This document shows, one piece after another, positions 7,731-16,800 of a stretch of DNA of 64,000 nt (the first letter of the stretch is position 1; the number at the start of each line of letters is the position of its first letter). Below the pieces are notes generated by a model. It was not told where the DNA came from, did no database searches, and saw only the letters and a list, made by a program, of their open reading frames with translations. Origin of the DNA: Phormidesmis priestleyi ULC007 (GTDB lineage Bacteria > Cyanobacteriota > Cyanobacteriia > Leptolyngbyales > Leptolyngbyaceae); contig NZ_MPPI01000009.1 in NCBI RefSeq assembly GCF_001895925.1, forward strand, positions 89,869 through 153,868. The letters are read 5' to 3'. Position numbers and translations under genes: made by a program.

Positions 7731-9083
7731 CTAAACCTCGACGGGCATTTTCTCTTCAGTGGTGACTTGCATCTTCTCTTCGGGGGGCTGTCGTACCGCC
7801 TCTCGATGCGTGATCAATCGTGCGCCTCGGTGGCGAGTGAAATAATTCCACCCCCACTGAATCATCACGATCAGCTTGCTATCAAACTCGATCAAATAAT
7901 AAATGTGAGCAACCACCCAGACAAACCAGGCGATGATTCCAGAAAAGCGGATGAACCCTAAATCCACAACTGCCGCATTTTGGCCAATCACCGCCAAACT
8001 GCCGACCTCAAAATAAGAAAAGGCGGGCAGAGTTTTGTCCTGAAAGCGTTTTTGAATCAGTTTGGCAACATATTCGCCCTGCTGCATCGCCACTGGCGCG
8101 ACTCCGGGCAAAGGCTTATCACTTTGGTGAGCAAAATGCGCCAGGTCGCCAATCACAAAAATATTGGGATGGTTTGGCAGACTTAAATCAGGCTCGACGA
8201 TCACACGCCCCGATCGATCGAGACTTGCCCCCGCCTTTTTTGCTAACACTTCGCCCATTGCTGAGGCTTTTACGCCAGCCGCCCAAAGAATCGTTTGAGA
8301 AGGAATTTGCTCGACTCCGCTTTCGCGCTCGATCGTCACAACCTGATCTGCAATATTAGTGACTTTGGTTTTGGTTTGAACGGTGACTCCGCGCGCAGTT
8401 AGCGTTTCTTCCGCTTTTGCCGACAGGTCAGGTGAATAGGGCGGCAAGATGCGATCGAGTCCTTCAAGCAGCAAGATCCGCGTTTCGGTGGTGTCGATGC
8501 TGCGAAAGTCTTCTTTTAATGTGTTGTATGCCAGTTCGGCGATCGCGCCAGCTAGCTCGACCCCGGTCGGGCCGCCACCTACCACTACAAACGTTAACCA
8601 GGCTTTACGTTTTTCAGGATCGGTTTCTTTTTCGGCGGCTTCAAACGCCATAAAGATGCGGCGACGCATTTCTAGGGCATCTTCAACGGTTTTTAGCCCT
8701 GGAGCGTGGTCTTTCCAGTGCTCGTTGCCGAAGTAGTGGTGGCTGACCCCGGTTGCCACAATTAGCGTGTCGTAGGGTAACTCTTGTTCGCGGAGTTTGA
8801 CAATTTGCCGATCGGGATCGATATCTGCGACTTCCTCCATCAGCACACTGGTGTTTTTGCTGCGGCTGAGAATCGATCGCAACGGCGAAGAAATATCAGC
8901 CGGGGAGAGCGTTCCGGTCGCGACTTGATAGAGAAGCGGTTGAAACAGATGAAAATTGCGCTTGTCAATGAGCGTGACCTCGACAGGGGCGCGGCGCAAA
9001 GCTTTTGCAGTATACAATCCGCCAAATCCGCCGCCGATGACTACGACGCGATGCTGGGGTGGCTTTTCAGTTGTGGTGTCCAT
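7731..9083 (-). CDS. Type II NADH dehydrogenase (NDH-2)
   Basis: FAD-dependent single-subunit NAD(P)H:quinone oxidoreductase of 450 residues. It moves electrons from NAD(P)H to the quinone pool at the membrane without pumping protons. The FAD-binding fold is at 13-30 (VVVIGGGFGGLYTAKAL) and the NAD(P)H-binding fold is at 166-180 (FVVVGGGPTGVELAGA). LWAAGVKAS and the GDLAHF segment belong to the second FAD contact. A hydrophobic C-terminal region (IAWFVWVVAHIYYLIEF) gives membrane contact as in NdbB/NdbC-type and bacterial Ndh proteins. The start ATG at 9083 fits the family. The neighbours give no operon context. Several paralogues usually coexist in cyanobacteria, so I do not assign ndbA, ndbB or ndbC. 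Confidence 0.9.
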   Translation of the reverse strand: MDTTTEKPPQHRVVVIGGGFGGLYTAKALRRAPVEVTLIDKRNFHLFQPLLYQVATGTLSPADISSPLRSILSRSKNTSVLMEEVADIDPDRQIVKLREQELPYDTLIVATGVSHHYFGNEHWKDHAPGLKTVEDALEMRRRIFMAFEAAEKETDPEKRKAWLTFVVVGGGPTGVELAGAIAELAYNTLKEDFRSIDTTETRILLLEGLDRILPPYSPDLSAKAEETLTARGVTVQTKTKVTNIADQVVTIERESGVEQIPSQTILWAAGVKASAMGEVLAKKAGASLDRSGRVIVEPDLSLPNHPNIFVIGDLAHFAHQSDKPLPGVAPVAMQQGEYVAKLIQKRFQDKTLPAFSYFEVGSLAVIGQNAAVVDLGFIRFSGIIAWFVWVVAHIYYLIEFDSKLIVMIQWGWNYFTRHRGARLITHREAVRQPPEEKMQVTTEEKMPVEV

Positions 9084-9469
9084 TGGTTATCTATGAGAGG
9101 AATGGAGTAATCGAGCAGAAGCCGAAACGAGTAGTTTGACAAAGCAGTCAACGGAAAGGCATTTCTGCTCACGAGTCAACTGTCGAGCAAGCGACGGACT
9201 TAACTTAATTTATCCCTACTAGTCTAATCAGCCTTTTCAGGGATCTGAGTAGCTTTCGTTACGGGGATCAAAGGATTTCTTTAAAAACAGCGATCGTCGA
9301 ACTTAATCAATCATTTTTTGAGTTCATTTCTAATGATTACGGAGAAGGTGCCAGAGCGGGATAGTGTCCATTTTTAGCGCTTTCTACTGAGGAGTTTGAT
9401 ATTCTCCTAAGGAGATTCAAACGAATCTATTGTGGCTCAAAATCCTCACTCTTCTCCTGAAAGAAAGTC
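9084..9469. other. Divergent intergenic region
   Basis: No gene seen. It must hold the promoters of the divergent NDH-2 and YiaA/B-like genes. A stretch near 9344-9430 superficially resembles a tRNA start and T-loop but does not fold as one. Confidence 0.4.
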
Positions 9470-9757
9470 ATGCAAAAATACGGTGTTAATCAAGACGCTC
9501 CTACCAATGCTTGGATCATTCAAGTTTGGGCTTCCTTTGTGCTTTCAATCTCAGCAATCTCCTTCGGAATTCTCAATCTTCCCGCAAACGGATGGGTTAA
9601 AGGTTACATGGGAATGGGCGTTTTGTTCTCAGTAGGTTCAACCTTTAGTTTGGCAAAAACAACCCGTGATGTTCATGAGTCAAAGCGCTTAATCTCTAGA
9701 GTCGATGAAGCCAAGCTCGAAAAAATGTTGACCGAACACGATCCCTTTAACAAATAA
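9470..9757 (+). CDS. YiaA/B two-helix membrane protein
   Basis: Small inner-membrane protein of 95 residues with two predicted helices (about 18-40 and 47-66) separated by LPANGWVKGYMGMG, the signature of the YiaA/B two-helix domain family. Sequence FSLAKTTRDVHE follows the second helix as in other family members. Function is not established. A GAAAG stretch lies just before the ATG. It is a single gene: the penicillin-binding protein gene downstream starts 130 bases later, with a possible promoter between. Confidence 0.85.
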   Translation: MQKYGVNQDAPTNAWIIQVWASFVLSISAISFGILNLPANGWVKGYMGMGVLFSVGSTFSLAKTTRDVHESKRLISRVDEAKLEKMLTEHDPFNK

Positions 9758-9887
9758 TTTCAGGAATTAGGGGGCAGCGAGGTGAAGCAGCAAAGACATC
9801 TTCAGGACGATCGCGCTTGCTCCCAATCTTGAATAGAATGATGCTTGAGATTCTCTAATTTTTTTGCAACCTGTGCCGTCACCCCGC

Positions 9888-12161
9888 ATGACCCAGCCGC
9901 CTCTTCCGCCCCGCAAACCGCAAACCCTCTTGGGTAACTTGACTCAAGCGGTGCAAACCCTCACCAAGATTAACTTCTCAAAGCTGCGGCTCAAGCCCAA
10001 TGCCCAAGTGCCAGAGCTTTTGGTGCAAGAAGCAGATGCCCCCAAAGCAGACAAGTTTCCGCTGCTGGGCGATCGCTATCTGTTAGGGCGCAGTTCCAAA
10101 TCGTGTGACATTGTGGTGCGAAACCCGGTGGTAAGTCAGGTGCATCTGTCACTGCATCGGCAGCGGCGGCACAAAATCGCAGGGCTATTAGGGCGGACTC
10201 GGTTTGAGCTACGAGACGAAAACTCGACCAACGGCGTTTATCGGGGCAAGCGCCGACTCAAGTCAACCATGCTCTATGACGGAGATGTTTTGTCGCTAGG
10301 GCCACCAGAGTTGGCGGCGGCAGTGCGGTTGCAGTATGTCGATCCGCGTCCCTGGTATGTGCAGGCGATTCGGAATGGTTTATTTGGGGTGAGTGGGGTG
10401 ACGGCTCTAGTGGTGCTGGCGATCGGGTTTGAGTGGCAACGATTCAGCGTCTATCCGCTGCCAGTGTCGGTGCAGGGCCCGGTTGTGGTTTTTTCTAGAG
10501 AAGGGCAAACGCTTCGCACTCCACGCACCCAGACCCACGCCGAACTGTCTCAACTTGGAGAATTTTCGCCCTATTTGCCGAGAGCCGTCATCGCATCTGA
10601 AGACTCTCGCTATTATTGGCATCTGGGCGTAGACCCGATCGGCACGCTTCGCGCCTTGATCGCCAACATTCGGGGAGGCGAGATCCGCGAAGGAGGCAGC
10701 ACCGTCACCCAGCAACTCGCTCGAAATCTGCTGAGTGAATATGTCGGTCGTCAAGATTCGGCGGGTCGCAAGATTCGAGAAGCGATCGTTGCTCTCAAAC
10801 TTGAAACAGTCTACAGCAAAGAATTTTTGCTCCGAACTTATTTGAATCGGGTCTATCTGGGCAGCGGCATTTATGGCTTTGAAGACGCGGCACAGTTCTA
10901 TTTTGGCAAATCAGCTAAACAATTGAGCCTCGCAGAATCGGCAACCTTAGTGGGAATTTTGCCCGCTCCTAACAGTTTTAATCCAGTGCGAAACTATAAA
11001 GCTGCGATCGAATATCGCGATCGCGTCATTAGCCGCATGGCAGAGCAAGGCGCGGTGTCTCAAGAAGATGCCCAACGCGCTCGGCGATCGCGGATCGAAA
11101 TCAGTCCCAAAGCGCGGCAAGAATTGCAAAGCACGATCGCCCCTTATTACTACAGTCACGTTTTTAACGAGCTAGAAGATCTGCTGGGTAGCCAACTTGC
11201 TCAAGAAGGCAACTTCATTGTGCAAACGGGACTCGACACCCAGATGCAAACCAAAGCCGAAACCAGTCTGCGAAGCGCGATCGCCAACAATGGAGCCAGT
11301 GCCGGATATTCTCAGGGATCGCTGGTGACGATCGACGCAAAAACAGGCGAAGTTCGCGCAATGGTCGGTGGCTATGACTATCAAGAAAGCGAATTTAATC
11401 GCGTCACGCAGGCCCATCGCCAACCGGGTTCGACCTTCAAAGTCTTTGCCTACACGGCCGCGATCGCCCAAGGCATTTCACCCAGCACCGCCTTCTCTTG
11501 TTCGTCTCTAGACTGGAGTGGTCAATATTTTGAGGGCTGTCACAGTGGGGGCGGCAGTTTGGATATGTATACCGGAGTGGCACAATCAGAAAATGTGATT
11601 GCACTGAGAGTTGCTCAAGAAGTTGGCTTAGGTAAAGTCGTTGAAACTGCCAAAAAAATGGGTATCCAGTCAAAGCTAAACCCGGTGCCGGGGCTGGTAC
11701 TCGGTCAAAGTGAAGTCACGCCTCTAGAAATGACGGGAGCCTTCGCGGTACTGGCAAATCGAGGCATTCGCACACGACCCCACACCATCAGCCGCATTTT
11801 AGACAGCAGCGATTGCCCTAATCGTAAAGACCTCAAAACCTGCCGGGTCATTTACGACTCTCAGCAAGATGGCGGCGCAAACGAAACCGTTCTTGAGCCA
11901 GCCGTCGCCGATACGATGACGACGCTTTTGCAAGGTGTCGTGCAAAGTGGCACCGGGAGAAGCGCGGCACTGGGGTTAGGAGAAGCCGGGAAAACAGGCA
12001 CGACGAACGATAACGTTGATTTGTGGTTTATTGGCTATGTGCCGAGTCGATCGCTCGTCACGGGTGTTTGGCTTGGCAATGATAACAATACCCCCACGGG
12101 CGGCAACAGTGGGCAAGCCGCTCAACTTTGGGGCAGTTATATGAAACAAATTGTGCAGTAA
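9888..12161 (+). CDS. FHA-domain-fused class A penicillin-binding protein (PBP1)
   Basis: Bifunctional peptidoglycan synthase of 757 residues that polymerises glycan strands and cross-links them. In order: a basic N-terminal cytoplasmic segment; an FHA phosphothreonine-binding domain (about 55-140, motifs GRSSKSCDI and STNG); one transmembrane helix (about 168-190); a GT51 glycosyltransferase domain (about 220-390, with EDSRYYWHLGVD and GGSTVTQQLARN); and a transpeptidase domain with S-x-x-K in QPGSTFK (Ser about 515), SEN (about 567) and KTGTT (about 700). All catalytic motifs are intact. The FHA domain is a cyanobacterial feature and suggests control by Ser/Thr kinases. The ATG at 9888 is preferred over an upstream TTG. 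Confidence 0.93.
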   Translation: MTQPPLPPRKPQTLLGNLTQAVQTLTKINFSKLRLKPNAQVPELLVQEADAPKADKFPLLGDRYLLGRSSKSCDIVVRNPVVSQVHLSLHRQRRHKIAGLLGRTRFELRDENSTNGVYRGKRRLKSTMLYDGDVLSLGPPELAAAVRLQYVDPRPWYVQAIRNGLFGVSGVTALVVLAIGFEWQRFSVYPLPVSVQGPVVVFSREGQTLRTPRTQTHAELSQLGEFSPYLPRAVIASEDSRYYWHLGVDPIGTLRALIANIRGGEIREGGSTVTQQLARNLLSEYVGRQDSAGRKIREAIVALKLETVYSKEFLLRTYLNRVYLGSGIYGFEDAAQFYFGKSAKQLSLAESATLVGILPAPNSFNPVRNYKAAIEYRDRVISRMAEQGAVSQEDAQRARRSRIEISPKARQELQSTIAPYYYSHVFNELEDLLGSQLAQEGNFIVQTGLDTQMQTKAETSLRSAIANNGASAGYSQGSLVTIDAKTGEVRAMVGGYDYQESEFNRVTQAHRQPGSTFKVFAYTAAIAQGISPSTAFSCSSLDWSGQYFEGCHSGGGSLDMYTGVAQSENVIALRVAQEVGLGKVVETAKKMGIQSKLNPVPGLVLGQSEVTPLEMTGAFAVLANRGIRTRPHTISRILDSSDCPNRKDLKTCRVIYDSQQDGGANETVLEPAVADTMTTLLQGVVQSGTGRSAALGLGEAGKTGTTNDNVDLWFIGYVPSRSLVTGVWLGNDNNTPTGGNSGQAAQLWGSYMKQIVQ

Positions 12162-12254
12162 ATAGATCGCTATTCACTCGAAAAGGTGATGGCTTTAGCT
12201 GAAATCTTTCTGCTAAGAATGATTAGGTGAAGTTGTGATGACGAATTTGATTTA

Positions 12255-12272
12255 CGCGGCAGATCTGCCGCG
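12255..12272. repeat. Perfect 18-bp palindrome
   Basis: CGCGGCAGATCTGCCGCG, centred on AGATCT, lies about 95 bases after the PBP stop. It has no T run, so it is a possible operator, structured 3' end, or part of a degraded repeat. Confidence 0.5.
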
Positions 12273-12422
12273 CAGCCATCAACGTGTAGGCAAGATGTGT
12301 TAATGGATACCCCTTTCAACCTCTATCCTGCTTGCGATGGATTGTGAAAAGTCTTTTCAGAATCTTTAATGGTGTACGAACACTCATCAAACAAACCATT
12401 GTTGCAAGATAGCTAGAAATCT

Positions 12423-12779
12423 ATGAATTCTTGGGTGCAGCCATCAAATTTGACTCGATCGCAGCCAGAAACAGAGTGCATTTCCCATGCAGCCATCCCT
12501 CTGTTTAGAATGATCCCGCCTGAGCGAGTGGGCTTAAATGGAGAGTATGACCACAACGGATTAGCTAATCGGGTGATATTGACGTTTCGAGAGCAGTTTG
12601 AAGCGATCGAGATTGCTCAACTGAGCGTATTTCAACGAGGCAGAGTCATTATTTTGTTGGGTCAAATTTCTAACTGTCACCTGTTAACTCGTTTAGTCAG
12701 CGTTGCGTTAGCTGTTTATGGCGCATCAACTGTAGAAACCCACGGTTTGCTGATTGTGGACAAAATAAAAGTCAGCTAA
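12423..12779 (+). CDS. BON-like small cyanobacterial protein
   Basis: Protein of 118 residues. After a polar 28-residue leader come MIPPERVGLNGEYDHNGLAN and then a beta-alpha-beta pattern with RGRVIILLGQI, LLTRLVSVALAVYGA and a final VETHG. This resembles the BON-like domain (putative phospholipid- or periplasm-associated) found as a short conserved protein in cyanobacteria; I recall the PPERxGLNGEYD motif from that group but cannot confirm it here. There is no signal peptide or membrane helix. It is a single gene between the PBP gene and a convergent hypothetical gene. An internal ATG (residue 30) would remove the polar leader and is a reasonable alternative start. Confidence 0.6.
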   Translation: MNSWVQPSNLTRSQPETECISHAAIPLFRMIPPERVGLNGEYDHNGLANRVILTFREQFEAIEIAQLSVFQRGRVIILLGQISNCHLLTRLVSVALAVYGASTVETHGLLIVDKIKVS

Positions 12780-12819
12780 GGATCGTGGGTTCGATAATGT
12801 CGTTGCTTGCAATGTTAAT

Positions 12820-12838
12820 GGGCACTTTCGTGCCCTTT
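12820..12838. terminator. Hairpin between convergent genes
   Basis: GGGCAC-TTTC-GTGCCC followed by TTT: a 6-bp GC-rich stem with a 4-base loop, about 40 bases from both stop codons. It can end transcripts from the plus strand; on the minus strand the tail is weak. Confidence 0.55.
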
Positions 12839-12877
12839 CGCGATCGTTCGATGTCGTCATTATTTTCGCAATGGGTA

Positions 12878-13348
12878 TTAGCCTTGTTTTTCTGCCCGTA
12901 ACACCCAATTAGAAGGCTGTTCTAGCTCTTCTTGCTTACCCTTAGTTAGTAGCCAGAGCGCCGTTCGAGTTCTAAGATGTCCGATCGCAATTCGCTCACC
13001 AGGTTGGATGCTGACCCCGTAGGCTGGCTGGTCGAGCATTTTGACCCCCCCGCAGTAGAGATTTGACTCGTCAACGCTGACTGCGAAAAAGTGATTTGCT
13101 TGATAGCCAGACGGTAAGACAAAGATGCCATAGACGTTATGACGACCTTCCCAGGGTTCGACGATGATTTTAGAGGCGTGAATTTTTTCAGTCGAATGAT
13201 CAGTCGAATGATCAGACGAGGCGATCGCGCTTTCAGGACACCATGAAAGAGTGCTCGGCTTTTTTAAAAAGCGATCGCTGCGGGGCACCAGTAACGCGAC
13301 TGTGATTAACGTGAGCGTCAGTGCAATAAGCCAAGTTCGTTTCATCAT
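12878..13348 (-). CDS. Hypothetical single-pass or secreted protein
   Basis: Protein of 156 residues with an N-terminal hydrophobic segment (about 4-22) that is either a signal anchor or a signal peptide, then a Ser/His/Asp-rich linker containing a short repeat (DHSTDHST, from a 12-base direct duplication near 13189-13212), then a compact beta-rich domain with EPWEGRHNVYGIFVLPSGYQ and PAYGVSIQPGERIAIGHLRT. I do not recognise the family. The gene is convergent with the BON-like gene and divergent from the small SLH-like gene. Confidence 0.6.
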   Translation of the reverse strand: MMKRTWLIALTLTLITVALLVPRSDRFLKKPSTLSWCPESAIASSDHSTDHSTEKIHASKIIVEPWEGRHNVYGIFVLPSGYQANHFFAVSVDESNLYCGGVKMLDQPAYGVSIQPGERIAIGHLRTRTALWLLTKGKQEELEQPSNWVLRAEKQG

Positions 13349-13660
13349 TGCTTCAAGAGAGGTTGATTGAAAGCTGAAAACCGATCAAGCGTGCTTTCGT
13401 GCTCGCTCTGTAAAACAGACATTTTGTAGTATTATATCGTACCCGTATTTAGAGAAACGATTGACCCGTTTGCTAGATGTGGCTTTTCTCATAACTTCAG
13501 CTTGTCCAACTGTCATTCCTTAAACGAGCCATCAGCTTCACATTCCTATTAAAAATGCGTCTTTTAGATTTGTTTTTTTCCGTTTAGCAGGAGTCGTCGC
13601 TTAACTTCAACAGTTCGGTATAACTATAAAAGAGCCTATCTTCAACGAGTTAATTGTCTG
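13349..13660. other. Divergent intergenic region
   Basis: No gene seen. It carries the promoters of the flanking divergent genes. The T-rich stretch near 13561-13580 and TATAAA at about 13624 are only suggestive. Confidence 0.35.
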
Positions 13661-13888
13661 ATGAACGTTAAATCTTTGCTGGCGATCGCGCTTCTCACGA
13701 GCGTTGGATTGGCAACCTCTGCGAACGCGAGTCCATCTCAAACGGCACCAGCTCAGCTCACGACTCGACAGATTTTAGAGGCCTGTGTGCAAAATCGTGC
13801 CGAGACGTTACCTAACCCTTTTAGCGATGTCCCTGCAAATCATTGGGCATTTAAAGCGGTGTTGACGATGCACTATTGCGGCGCTTAG
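13661..13888 (+). CDS. Small secreted protein with an SLH-like fragment
   Basis: Exported protein of 75 residues. The signal peptide is clear (LLAIALLTSVGLATSANA, cleavage near residue 24). The mature part has two cysteines and ends with NPFSDVPANHWAFKAVLTMH, which matches the first half of an SLH-type motif (F-x-D-V-P-x-x-H-W-A-x-x-A-V), then YCGA. Only half an SLH unit is present, so conventional cell-wall anchoring is unlikely; similar short proteins occur in other cyanobacteria, as I recall. The gene has a normal stop and no sign of being a truncated larger gene in this frame. Confidence 0.65.
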   Translation: MNVKSLLAIALLTSVGLATSANASPSQTAPAQLTTRQILEACVQNRAETLPNPFSDVPANHWAFKAVLTMHYCGA

Positions 13889-13933
13889 CGACTCCTCCTC
13901 GCCTGATTGAGCAACTCGTCAACCAGCAGCCCA

Positions 13934-15412
13934 CTAGCGTTGCACCCCTACCCAGGTCAAAACCCCTAGAGCAAAGCTGAACAAAGCCCACAGCAGCCGT
14001 TGTCTCTTTACCTGATTGAGGTCTTTGCTCAGCGTGTCTATCTGTTGCTGCAAACGGGCTTCAGTCAGTCGGGCATGCTCGGCGGCTGTGGTTTGCTGTG
14101 CCTCTCGACGATCGAGTTCTTGGCTGGCATTGAGAAACTGACCATCTGCCTCGCTGAGACGCTTGTCCTGCGACCACACCAGGACGTCATGTAACGCTCG
14201 ACCTCGCAACAGCCAAGACTGATCTTGAGCATTAGAGGCAACCCAGGCATCGAGAGCCTGTGAGTAGGGGCGAAGATGGCTCAATTGTTTTTCGACCCAA
14301 AACTGATCAAACACAGCAGCATAAATCGGATTTTTTACCTGCAATGACCCTTGCGATCGATCTACTAATCCTGATAGCAGTAACTCAATTTCTTCTGAGG
14401 TGCCGTTAGTGCAGGAGGGTTGAAGTTCAGCACTGCTGCCTTGCCGAGAATCTTGCAAAATCTTTTGATAGAGTCCTAAAAGGCGACCTGCTTGAGGCTG
14501 TTGCAAGAGTCGATCGCGGATGGTTCTCAAATGTTCTGGATTGTCTTGGGCCTCCCAATCTTCAATGATTTGCGATCGCACCAGTTGCTCAACCCAAAAT
14601 GCTTCGGTGCCCGACGGCAGCGTGAGGGTTCCTTTCACGGTTGACTGGCTAGATTGCACCACGCACTGACAGATTTTTTGCGTTAGAAACGGTTGTCCGC
14701 CTGTCCAGGTCAAAATCGCCCGTAGCACCGCCGTAGGGTTGTTCACCTTTCCCATTAAGCCTTCTGACAACGGAGAAACCTCGTAGTCTTGAAAGCCCTG
14801 AAGCTCGATCGCTTGCCCAATATTAAACGGAGTGCGGCTGCGATCGCGAATCAGATCAGCCGGGGTGGCAACGCCAAAAACTGCCCAATTTAACCGACAG
14901 TAAGCAGCATTTTCGGCCCGACGATCGTGGCAATAGCGAATCAGCGCAAAGAAATCATCCACGGCAAACGGAAGATTGAGTACGCAGTCAATTTCGTCGA
15001 TGAAGATGACGATCGGACTCTCGATTTGAGCCAACATTACCGTTTCTAAAAATTCTCCCAGACGTGCGGTGAGCGACAGATGCGAGTAGCTGCGCCACCA
15101 AGTTCCCACCTCAATATCGAGCCGAAAACTGCTTGCTAAGGATGCCGTCAATGAGGCATACCATTGTTCTGGGGTGGCTTGCTGGGTGCCAATTAAGGTC
15201 ATATCGACCACCCCACACTGCACCCCAGAGGCTTTGAGGCGATGCATTGTTCTCACGCGCAGACTCGACTTGCCCATCTGTCGAGAATTAAACACATAGC
15301 AGAGCTGCCCCGACTTTAGCGCCGTGTAGAGATCTAGGTCAGCTTGCCTGATCACATAACTGGGGGCATCGTTTTTGAGGCTCCCACCCACTTGATATTC
15401 GTAATTAAACAT
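13934..15412 (-). CDS. AAA_35-type AAA-like ATPase
   Basis: Protein of 492 residues of the AAA_35 (AAA-like domain) family, frequent in cyanobacteria and often fused to WD40, TIR or CHASE2 modules. It begins with [20 protein letters not shown], has a P-loop variant NSRQMGKSS (42-50), and the Walker B-like sequence [11 protein letters not shown] long helical middle is followed by a coiled coil (about 430-470) and a C-terminal hydrophobic helix ([18 protein letters not shown]), so the protein is probably membrane-tethered at its C-terminus. No effector domain is fused. Start: the ATG at 15412 was preferred, but a GTG at 15457 preceded by AGGAAG would add 15 residues. The gene is next to a repeat (15463-15555). 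Role unknown; a conflict or signalling function is often guessed for the family. Confidence 0.82.
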   Translation of the reverse strand: MFNYEYQVGGSLKNDAPSYVIRQADLDLYTALKSGQLCYVFNSRQMGKSSLRVRTMHRLKASGVQCGVVDMTLIGTQQATPEQWYASLTASLASSFRLDIEVGTWWRSYSHLSLTARLGEFLETVMLAQIESPIVIFIDEIDCVLNLPFAVDDFFALIRYCHDRRAENAAYCRLNWAVFGVATPADLIRDRSRTPFNIGQAIELQGFQDYEVSPLSEGLMGKVNNPTAVLRAILTWTGGQPFLTQKICQCVVQSSQSTVKGTLTLPSGTEAFWVEQLVRSQIIEDWEAQDNPEHLRTIRDRLLQQPQAGRLLGLYQKILQDSRQGSSAELQPSCTNGTSEEIELLLSGLVDRSQGSLQVKNPIYAAVFDQFWVEKQLSHLRPYSQALDAWVASNAQDQSWLLRGRALHDVLVWSQDKRLSEADGQFLNASQELDRREAQQTTAAEHARLTEARLQQQIDTLSKDLNQVKRQRLLWALFSFALGVLTWVGVQR

Positions 15413-15462
15413 CGAACTTTGGTTGATTGCAGGGGGCGGATGTGCCGATCGCTTCACCTTCC

Positions 15463-15555
15463 TATAGCAATCTTAAGTGAATTGTGGGATGGGCACCTTG
15501 CCCGTACACGCTGGAAGCCTGTCCCACGTTGACAATTGAAATAGGATGGCTATAT
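15463..15555. repeat. Short terminal-inverted-repeat element, copy 1
   Basis: The unit starts TATAGCAATC and ends with a diverged inverse of it (GATGGCTATAT). Its interior carries GAATTGTGGGATGGGCA and GGAAGCCTGTCCCAC. A second copy lies at 49223-49319. No coding capacity; it resembles a tiny non-autonomous (MITE-like) element. Confidence 0.7.
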
Positions 15556-16800
15556 CTACATATTTTCGCCTGAAAGGATGTGGAATAAAAGCTGAATTAA
15601 AAAGCCCTCAGTCTTTGTCTGCTGCTGACAGGCAAGACTTTCAGCGTGTTTACGATCGCTCACGTTTTTGAGGGTGCCTTCATAGAGCAAAGGGTTGCCT
15701 TGACCATCTTTCACCACTCGAATGTCTTCGCAAACCCAAATCGTTGTGCCATCTTTGCGATAAATCTGAGATTCAAAATCGTTAACTACCCCGAACTGTT
15801 GAAGATAGGTGATCAACTGCGATCGCCGTTTTGGGTTGACATAGAGTTGCTCAGAGATTTGGTTAATTTCTTGCAGCACGGCTTGAGGAGAATCATAGCC
15901 AAGGAGTTGCGCCAGCGCGTGGTTGACCCGCACAAATCGTCCGCTCGGAGTCGATTGAAACAGGGCGATCGAGGCGTTTTCAAAAATGCTGCGATAGCTT
16001 TCTTCAACAGTTTGTTGCGTCTGAAGCTCTTGCTGGAGACGAATATTTTGTTCTTCTAATCGCTTTTGCAAGCTTCGCAGGTTGAGTTGGTGTTCAATTC
16101 GGGCTAGCACTTCTTCAGTTTGAAAGGGCTTGGTGACATAATCAACGCCGCCGAGATCAAAGCCTTTCACCTTGTCGAGACTGTCTGCGATCGCGCTAAT
16201 AAAAATAACCGGAATTCCTTTAGTCAATGGGTTTGCTTTGAGTCGTTCACAAACCTCATAGCCGTCTACTCCAGGCATCATCACGTCGAGCAAAATCAGG
16301 TCAGGCGCGATCACATGAATTTGATTGAGCGCCAAGCCACCGTCAAGCGCGCTACAGACTTCATAGCCTTGCTGAGTTAGCGCCTCAGAGAGAAACCGCA
16401 GCACGTCTGGCGTGTCATCGATAATCAAAATGGTGGCGTGTGGGTCTGATTGAGCGAGATTGAACCCTAACAGGCGAAAGATTTCTTGCTCGGCATCTCG
16501 CAGATCTGGCAGGTGTTTAGCGCCTTGACTGCTGAGGGCTTGATGCTGCATGACTCGTCGCTCTAGCTGCAAAACCGCAGAACTGGTTGCCTGATCGACA
16601 GAATCTAAGTGAACAATGCCTAGACTCAAATCGCTCAAAAGACTGGCATCAATGTCTGCTTGACCCGACGTGATCGGAGTTAGACGATCGAAGTTGTGCG
16701 CCAGCAATTTGTGAACATAGTAAGCTGTGATCGGTGAAAGCGAGACGCTGTTTTCTCGCTGAGGGTGGGACACTTGTAAATTTGAGTCGTCAGCAATCAT
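15556..16800 (-). CDS. Response-regulator receiver plus PAS protein
   Basis: Protein of 414 residues. An N-terminal polar region (about 1-125) has no recognised domain. A REC receiver domain follows (about 127-245), with acceptor Asp in LILLDVMMP near residue 173 and the conserved Lys in VTKPF. A coiled coil (LQKRLEEQNIRLQQ) leads to a PAS domain (about 275-375, with DRKHAE at its end), and then the protein stops without a kinase, GGDEF or DNA-binding output. The receiver is very similar in style to that of the hybrid kinase encoded upstream (17155-20274), so it may be a phosphate sink or an accessory sensor in that pathway. I use the ATG at 16800, although a GTG at 16809 is possible. An output domain may have been lost. 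Confidence 0.82.
   Translation of the reverse strand: MIADDSNLQVSHPQRENSVSLSPITAYYVHKLLAHNFDRLTPITSGQADIDASLLSDLSLGIVHLDSVDQATSSAVLQLERRVMQHQALSSQGAKHLPDLRDAEQEIFRLLGFNLAQSDPHATILIIDDTPDVLRFLSEALTQQGYEVCSALDGGLALNQIHVIAPDLILLDVMMPGVDGYEVCERLKANPLTKGIPVIFISAIADSLDKVKGFDLGGVDYVTKPFQTEEVLARIEHQLNLRSLQKRLEEQNIRLQQELQTQQTVEESYRSIFENASIALFQSTPSGRFVRVNHALAQLLGYDSPQAVLQEINQISEQLYVNPKRRSQLITYLQQFGVVNDFESQIYRKDGTTIWVCEDIRVVKDGQGNPLLYEGTLKNVSDRKHAESLACQQQTKTEGFLIQLLFHILSGENM

Noticed and set aside
9344-9430. tRNA-like start and T-loop-like sequence
   Set aside because: GGAGAAGGTGCCAGAGC resembles a Ser/Leu tRNA start and ATTCAAAC a T-loop, but acceptor, anticodon and T-stem pairs do not form.
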